9,001 bases of DNA from UMGS1225 sp034086705 (GTDB lineage: Bacteria > Bacillota > Clostridia > Oscillospirales > CAG-272): the NCBI GenBank assembly GCA_034086705.1, contig JAXDZV010000072.1:1-9001 (forward strand). The letters run 5' to 3'. The position numbers were made by a program, and so were the translations under genes. The notes under the pieces are model-generated. The model was not told the DNA's origin. It did no database searches and worked only from the letters and a program-made list of their open reading frames with translations. This document shows, piece after piece, positions 5,369 to 9,001 of this stretch (within the stretch, counting starts at the first letter, position 1; each line of letters begins with the position of its first letter).

Positions 5369-7408
5369 ATGTTCGGAACAAAGAAGGAAAAGTGGAAACA
5401 GCCGCATTTTCGCAGTATTTTATTTACTGTTTGTATATGCGGAGCGGTATATGCCGTATTTGTTGCCATAGCGTATTTGTATACGAGGCAGCAGAAAATT
5501 CTGTGGCTTGGCTTGGCGCTGGCGGGGGTAGCAGCTTGTCTGTTTGCAGTACGTGCTCTTATACGGCATACGTTTTATTACCGGATTACGCATGCTGCTG
5601 AGCAGGAAGAACCTTTGCTGCGGTCCATCACATTGGATTTTATGCAAAGAGTGTATATGCCGGTGCTGATATGTGACGATAAAAGCAAGATTATTTGGTA
5701 TAACAAAGCGGTTAGCAAACTCTTCCATTCTCCGGAAACACTACACGGAAGGTTTTTGGATCAATTTACCTCTGCCGATATCCAGAGCATACTTGGATGT
5801 GAAGATGAACATGGGCTGCGCGCAACCTTGAAACGCAGTGTACGATCGGAATTTGCAGAATCCGTATTCGCAATTCGTGCTTACAGAATCGGCATGCAAA
5901 AAAAGAATTATTATATCACTTTTTGGAACGATAAAACCGATCTTGTGCGCAAAGAAAAGGAAATCGCAGACCAGGATGACGTTGTCGCGTTTATCGTAAT
6001 TGATAATTTGCAAGAGATGCTGCAATTCGAAAAAGAAAAATACCGGATTGCAGCTGCCAGGGCAGAGAGCGCACTGCGTCGCTTTGCTGAGCAGGTAGAC
6101 GGGGTATTGAAAGAATATGAAAATGATAAATTTATCATGATTTTCAAAGCGCATTTCCTGCCGCAAATGCTGAAAAACCGCTTCCCGATTATGGAAGAAA
6201 TACGAGAGATCCGAGCAGACGAAAACATGCCTGTTACGCTTTCCATCGGCATTTCGGATATTCCTGGAAGTCTTTTGCAGAAAGAACAGGCGGCGCGCCT
6301 TGCTTTGGAAACTGCGCTGCAGCGCGGCGGCGACCAGGCTGTATACAAAACAAAAGACAATGTTGAATATTACGGCGGGCGAACCAAAACTCTGCAAAAA
6401 AGAACAAAGGTGCGCTCACGTGTTGTAGCAACGGAACTGGTTGCATTGATTACCAAATCGGAAAATGTTCTGATTATGGGGCATGCACATGCAGACCATG
6501 ATGCCATCGGTTCCTGTGTTGGGCTTGCGGCGCTGTGCTGTTTTTGCGGCGTTGATGTGAAAATCGCGCTGGAAAAAGACAATGAAAACATTGACGCATG
6601 CCTCGCATATCTGCGGGAAGAAGAGAATTTTGAAAATGTTTTTGTGGATAGTGAAGAAATTTTGGATTATGTGCGGCCGGATACGTTGCTGTTGATCAGT
6701 GACTGCTGTAATCCCCGCACTTTCTGTGTGCCGGCGCTATACGAAAATGTGCGCAAGTGTGCGATTATTGATCATCACCGGTTGTCGGTAGAGCTTCCGT
6801 ATCCGCCATTGATTCCGTATATCGAACCTGCTGCATCGTCGGCGAGCGAGTTGGTTGCGGAAATTTTAGAGCAGGCAATTCCTTCCGGGACACTTTCCAA
6901 AGAGGCTGCAGATCTGATGCTTGCAGGTATGCTGCTGGATACAGATCAGTTTACACGCAACACGGGGGTGCGTACTTTTTCAGCCGCACTGTATTTGCGC
7001 GGCGAGGGCGCAGATCCTGCGGATGCGAAGCGGTTGTTTCGTTTCAGCCTGGATGATTTTATGCGGGAAGCAAAATTCCAGTCGAATGTGGTGATATACC
7101 GCAGCGTTATTGCGATTACTTTTCGCGACAGCGATGGAACGGGATATGCGGATTGTATTGCAGCGGCAAAGGCTGCCAATAAACTGTTGATGTTGGATGG
7201 TGTTGCTGCTTCTTTTGCTTTAGTTCGTGTTGGAGACAAGGTGCATATTTCGGCACGTTCGCAGGGAGATATCAATGTGCAGCTGATTTTAGAAAAGCTC
7301 AATGGCGGTGGTCATTTCGATGCTGCGGCTGCGCAAGTCAGCGGGCTTTCCATGGCACATACCATGGAGATGCTTAAGCAGGCGATTGATGCGTATTTGG
7401 ACGCATAG
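5369..7408 (+). CDS. gdpP: Cyclic-di-AMP phosphodiesterase GdpP (DHH/DHHA1)
   Basis: Membrane-bound enzyme of 679 residues that hydrolyses c-di-AMP to 5'-pApA, controlling potassium and osmotic balance, wall stress and beta-lactam tolerance in Firmicutes. Domains in order: two membrane helices (about 15-38 and 43-63); a degenerate PAS domain (about 75-165); a degenerate GGDEF domain (about 170-305) with 'ENDKF' (251-255) where GGDEF would stand and 'RGGDQAVYK' near its end; the DHH phosphoesterase domain; and DHHA1. Metal-site motifs are intact: 'GHAHADHDAIG' (His372, Asp376, Asp378), 'ISDCC' (Asp445), 'DHHR' (Asp468-His469-His470), and 'GGGH' (646-649) in DHHA1. Length fits the family, which is about 655-680 residues. 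The preceding GGGAGGAA site fixes the ATG start. It is the second gene of the operon, followed by rplI after 68 bp. Identification is firm; catalytic activity is inferred from the intact motifs. Confidence 0.96.
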   Translation: MFGTKKEKWKQPHFRSILFTVCICGAVYAVFVAIAYLYTRQQKILWLGLALAGVAACLFAVRALIRHTFYYRITHAAEQEEPLLRSITLDFMQRVYMPVLICDDKSKIIWYNKAVSKLFHSPETLHGRFLDQFTSADIQSILGCEDEHGLRATLKRSVRSEFAESVFAIRAYRIGMQKKNYYITFWNDKTDLVRKEKEIADQDDVVAFIVIDNLQEMLQFEKEKYRIAAARAESALRRFAEQVDGVLKEYENDKFIMIFKAHFLPQMLKNRFPIMEEIREIRADENMPVTLSIGISDIPGSLLQKEQAARLALETALQRGGDQAVYKTKDNVEYYGGRTKTLQKRTKVRSRVVATELVALITKSENVLIMGHAHADHDAIGSCVGLAALCCFCGVDVKIALEKDNENIDACLAYLREEENFENVFVDSEEILDYVRPDTLLLISDCCNPRTFCVPALYENVRKCAIIDHHRLSVELPYPPLIPYIEPAASSASELVAEILEQAIPSGTLSKEAADLMLAGMLLDTDQFTRNTGVRTFSAALYLRGEGADPADAKRLFRFSLDDFMREAKFQSNVVIYRSVIAITFRDSDGTGYADCIAAAKAANKLLMLDGVAASFALVRVGDKVHISARSQGDINVQLILEKLNGGGHFDAAAAQVSGLSMAHTMEMLKQAIDAYLDA

Positions 7409-7412
7409 AGCA

Positions 7413-7457
7413 TCCCTGCGGGAACAAACAGAATTATAACAGCGGGACTTGCTCCCG
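7413..7457 (+). other. Two small hairpins between gdpP and rplI
   Basis: TCCC-TGC-GGGA (7413-7423) and CGGGA-CTTGC-TCCCG (7443-7457) are two short inverted repeats in the 68-bp gap. Both carry the same GGGA/TCCC elements, and GCGGGA occurs twice (7419-7423 region and 7442-7447). The arms could therefore also pair across hairpins in alternative structures. No T-run follows, so this is not a classic terminator. It may act in mRNA processing or in setting bL9 expression apart from GdpP. Confidence 0.4.
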
Positions 7458-7476
7458 AAGAAAGAGAGGGTCAATG

Positions 7477-7929
7477 ATGAAGGTTGTATTATTGCAAGAT
7501 GTGAAAGGACAAGGGAAAAAAGGAGCCCTTGTTGACGTTTCGGACGGATATGCGAGAAATTTTCTTCTGCCGCGTAAGCTTGCGGCACTGGCAGATAATG
7601 CCGTTTTAAATGACATGAAGAACAAAGAAGCCGCAAAGATGCATCGCATGCAGGAAGAAAAAGCGCAAGCGAGGGAAACGGCGCAAACGCTGGAAGGGGT
7701 ACTTGTGAAGATTTATACACAGGCCGGTGCGGATGGCAGACTCTATGGTGCTGTGACGGCGTTGGATGTGGCAAATGCGCTGAAGCAGCAGCATGGGATA
7801 GAAGTGGATAAACGAAAAATCCAAATTGCAGAGCCGATTAAGGCATTTGGGACATACGAGCTCCCGGTTCGTCTGTATCCCGAAATTGAAGGTATGATCC
7901 ATGTTATGGTGATCGACAAAAAAGCCTGA
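7477..7929 (+). CDS. rplI: Large ribosomal subunit protein bL9
   Basis: Ribosomal protein of 150 residues that binds 23S rRNA at the base of the L1 stalk and extends outward from the 50S subunit. The N-terminal domain carries the family signature 'VKGQGKKGALVDVSDGYARNFLLPRKLA' in its usual form: glycine/lysine-rich turn, then GYARNFLLP near residues 24-32. A long charged connecting helix (about 40-75) follows, then the C-terminal RNA-binding domain (about 78-148) with 'DGRLYGAVT'. Length is typical. Two ATG codons stand in tandem at 7474 and 7477. The second is preferred because AGAGGG ends at 7470, giving six bases of spacing rather than three, and because family members begin MKV. It lies between gdpP and dnaB, as in many Firmicutes. 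Confidence 0.97.
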   Translation: MKVVLLQDVKGQGKKGALVDVSDGYARNFLLPRKLAALADNAVLNDMKNKEAAKMHRMQEEKAQARETAQTLEGVLVKIYTQAGADGRLYGAVTALDVANALKQQHGIEVDKRKIQIAEPIKAFGTYELPVRLYPEIEGMIHVMVIDKKA

Positions 7930-7944
7930 ACATATTTATTCAGG
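7925..7944 (+). other. Hairpin spanning the rplI stop codon
   Basis: CCTGAA (7925-7930) and TTCAGG (7939-7944) form a perfect 6-bp stem around an eight-base AT-rich loop. The rplI stop codon TGA (7927-7929) is inside the left arm, and the right arm ends four bases before the dnaB Shine-Dalgarno site (AGGTGG, 7948-7953). No T-run follows. It could tune dnaB translation or protect the upstream message end, or be chance. Confidence 0.35.
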
Positions 7945-7959
7945 GGCAGGTGGGGACGC

Positions 7960-9001
7960 ATGGAAGAGATAAGCGGTAAGCATATGCCATTTTCGGCGGA
8001 GGCTGAACAGTCGGTGCTTGGGTCGATTTTGATTGATCCGGAGTGCTTGACGGAAATTACGAACATTATCCGTGCGGAAGACTTTTATTTAAAAGAGCAC
8101 ACGGAAATCTTTGCTGCGATGCAAAAGCTTTTTTTGCAAAGCCGCACCATCGATATGGTCACGCTGATTGATATGCTGATACAACAGGGGCTATATGATG
8201 AAAACAGCAGTAAGGAATATATTCGATTAATAATTGATTCGGTACCAACAGCTGCCAATATTGTGGATTATGCGAAAATTGTGCGGGAAAAGAGTATTCT
8301 GCGGCAGCTGATTCGTGCTTCAGAGGAAATTACGCAGACAGCATACCAGGCGCAGGGAGATGTAAGCGTTATCCTGGATCAATCGGAACAAAAAATTTTT
8401 TCCATTGCGCAGAGCAGCATCACACGAGATTTCGTACCGATCAACGAAGTTTTGGGAGAAACTTACCAATATTTGCAAGACCTTTCAAATTCGGGAGGGA
8501 AAACAGTCGGCGTGCAAACCGGCTTTTCAGATCTGGACCGAGTATTGGTTAACCTTGGTCCCGGAGATTTGGTTTTGGTAGGGGCACGTCCCGGTATGGG
8601 AAAAACGACCTTTGCTATGAATGTTGGTACCAATGTAGCGAGGCGCTCCGGTAAGGCTGTTTGTGTGTTTTCATTGGAGATGTCTGCAATGCAGCTTGTT
8701 TTGCGAATGATTGCCAGTGAGGCGCTGGTAGACAGTCATAAATTACGTTCGGGAGAGTTGGACAGTGATGACTGGAACCGAATTGCACAGACTGTAAGTG
8801 TATTGGCAGAGTGCAGTATTTTTATTGATGATACAACCAACATTACTGTTACAAACATGAAAGCAAAATTACGGCGGATCAAAAATCTCGGTTTTGTGGT
8901 GATCGACTATTTACAGCTAATGCGCGGAGAAACGCACACGGACAATCGCGTAAATGAGGTCGGGGATATTTCCAGGAATCTGAAGATTATGGCCAAAGAG
9001 C
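7960..9001 (+). CDS. dnaB: Replicative DNA helicase DnaB, 3' end outside window
   Basis: Partial gene, 347 complete codons, open to the window edge. It encodes the hexameric 5'-3' helicase that unwinds DNA at the replication fork (called DnaC in B. subtilis). The N-terminal helical domain runs from about residue 8 ('MPFSAEAEQSVLGSILID') to about 110. A linker helix region follows to about 180, then the RecA-like motor with 'GFSDLDRVL', Walker A 'GARPGMGKTT' (Lys215, Thr216), 'FSLEMS' with the likely catalytic Glu240, and Walker B 'VVIDYLQL' (Asp316). The last visible stretch, 'RVNEVGDISRNLKIMAKE', is the conserved motif before the final part of the motor. Family members are about 440-460 residues, so roughly 100 are missing. 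The ATG is preceded by AGGTGG (7948-7953), six bases upstream, and starts 30 bp after rplI. No intein or frameshift is visible in the part present. Confidence 0.96.
   Translation, partial: MEEISGKHMPFSAEAEQSVLGSILIDPECLTEITNIIRAEDFYLKEHTEIFAAMQKLFLQSRTIDMVTLIDMLIQQGLYDENSSKEYIRLIIDSVPTAANIVDYAKIVREKSILRQLIRASEEITQTAYQAQGDVSVILDQSEQKIFSIAQSSITRDFVPINEVLGETYQYLQDLSNSGGKTVGVQTGFSDLDRVLVNLGPGDLVLVGARPGMGKTTFAMNVGTNVARRSGKAVCVFSLEMSAMQLVLRMIASEALVDSHKLRSGELDSDDWNRIAQTVSVLAECSIFIDDTTNITVTNMKAKLRRIKNLGFVVIDYLQLMRGETHTDNRVNEVGDISRNLKIMAKE

Noticed and set aside
5741..6397. A 218-codon open frame antisense to gdpP
   Set aside because: It is the complement of the PAS/GGDEF region of gdpP, with no ribosome binding site or domain.
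7435..7440. TATAAC as the -10 of an internal promoter for rplI
   Set aside because: The sequence 17 bases upstream is ATCCCT, with no resemblance to a -35 box and no extended -10 TG.
1..9001. CRISPR array, insertion sequence, tRNA/rRNA, toxin-antitoxin or phage-defence genes
   Set aside because: No spaced direct repeats, transposase motifs, tRNA-like folds or defence domains were seen; nearly all sequence is accounted for by six ordinary genes.

Overview
The window looks like a chromosomal segment of a low-to-mid GC Clostridia-type Firmicute (Bacillota). A gut or rumen Oscillospiraceae/Lachnospiraceae-like organism is my best guess. The main evidence is the gene order DUF2232 membrane protein (yybS) - gdpP - rplI - dnaB on the plus strand, a well-known Firmicutes cluster (yybS-yybT-rplI-dnaC in Bacillus subtilis). 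Purine-rich Shine-Dalgarno sites and consensus sigma-A promoters fit. A two-gene glycoside hydrolase operon, including a GH3 enzyme with the circularly reversed domain order known from rumen Firmicutes, also fits. No species can be assigned by eye.

Layout: Positions 13-1329 and 1372-4077 (minus strand) encode a clan GH-A, GH30-like glycosidase and a large GH3 beta-glycosidase. They are separated by 42 bp and transcribed GH3 first. Positions 4078-4316 form a divergent control region. It holds one near-perfect promoter for each direction (TTGACA-17-TATAAT leftward, TTTACA-17-TATAAT rightward), their -35 boxes 38 bp apart. It also holds a perfect 22-bp palindrome at the predicted transcription start of the rightward operon and a 7-bp inverted repeat just after the start of the leftward one. 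Positions 4317-5354 encode the DUF2232/YybS-like membrane protein, 5369-7408 the c-di-AMP phosphodiesterase GdpP, 7477-7929 ribosomal protein bL9, and 7960-end the replicative helicase DnaB, cut off by the window edge.

How the genes work together: the right side is a housekeeping operon linking c-di-AMP turnover, ribosome assembly and chromosome replication. No terminator is visible between its genes, although small hairpins lie in the gdpP-rplI and rplI-dnaB gaps. The left side is an accessory carbohydrate module. Neither hydrolase has a signal peptide, so both probably work in the cytoplasm on imported oligosaccharides or glycosides. No transporter or regulator for them is inside the window.

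I see no CRISPR array, transposon, tRNA or rRNA, and no clearly undescribed system. The items most worth a second look are the transcription-start palindrome, the reversed GH3 with its extra C-terminal domain, and the unplaced GH30-like partner.
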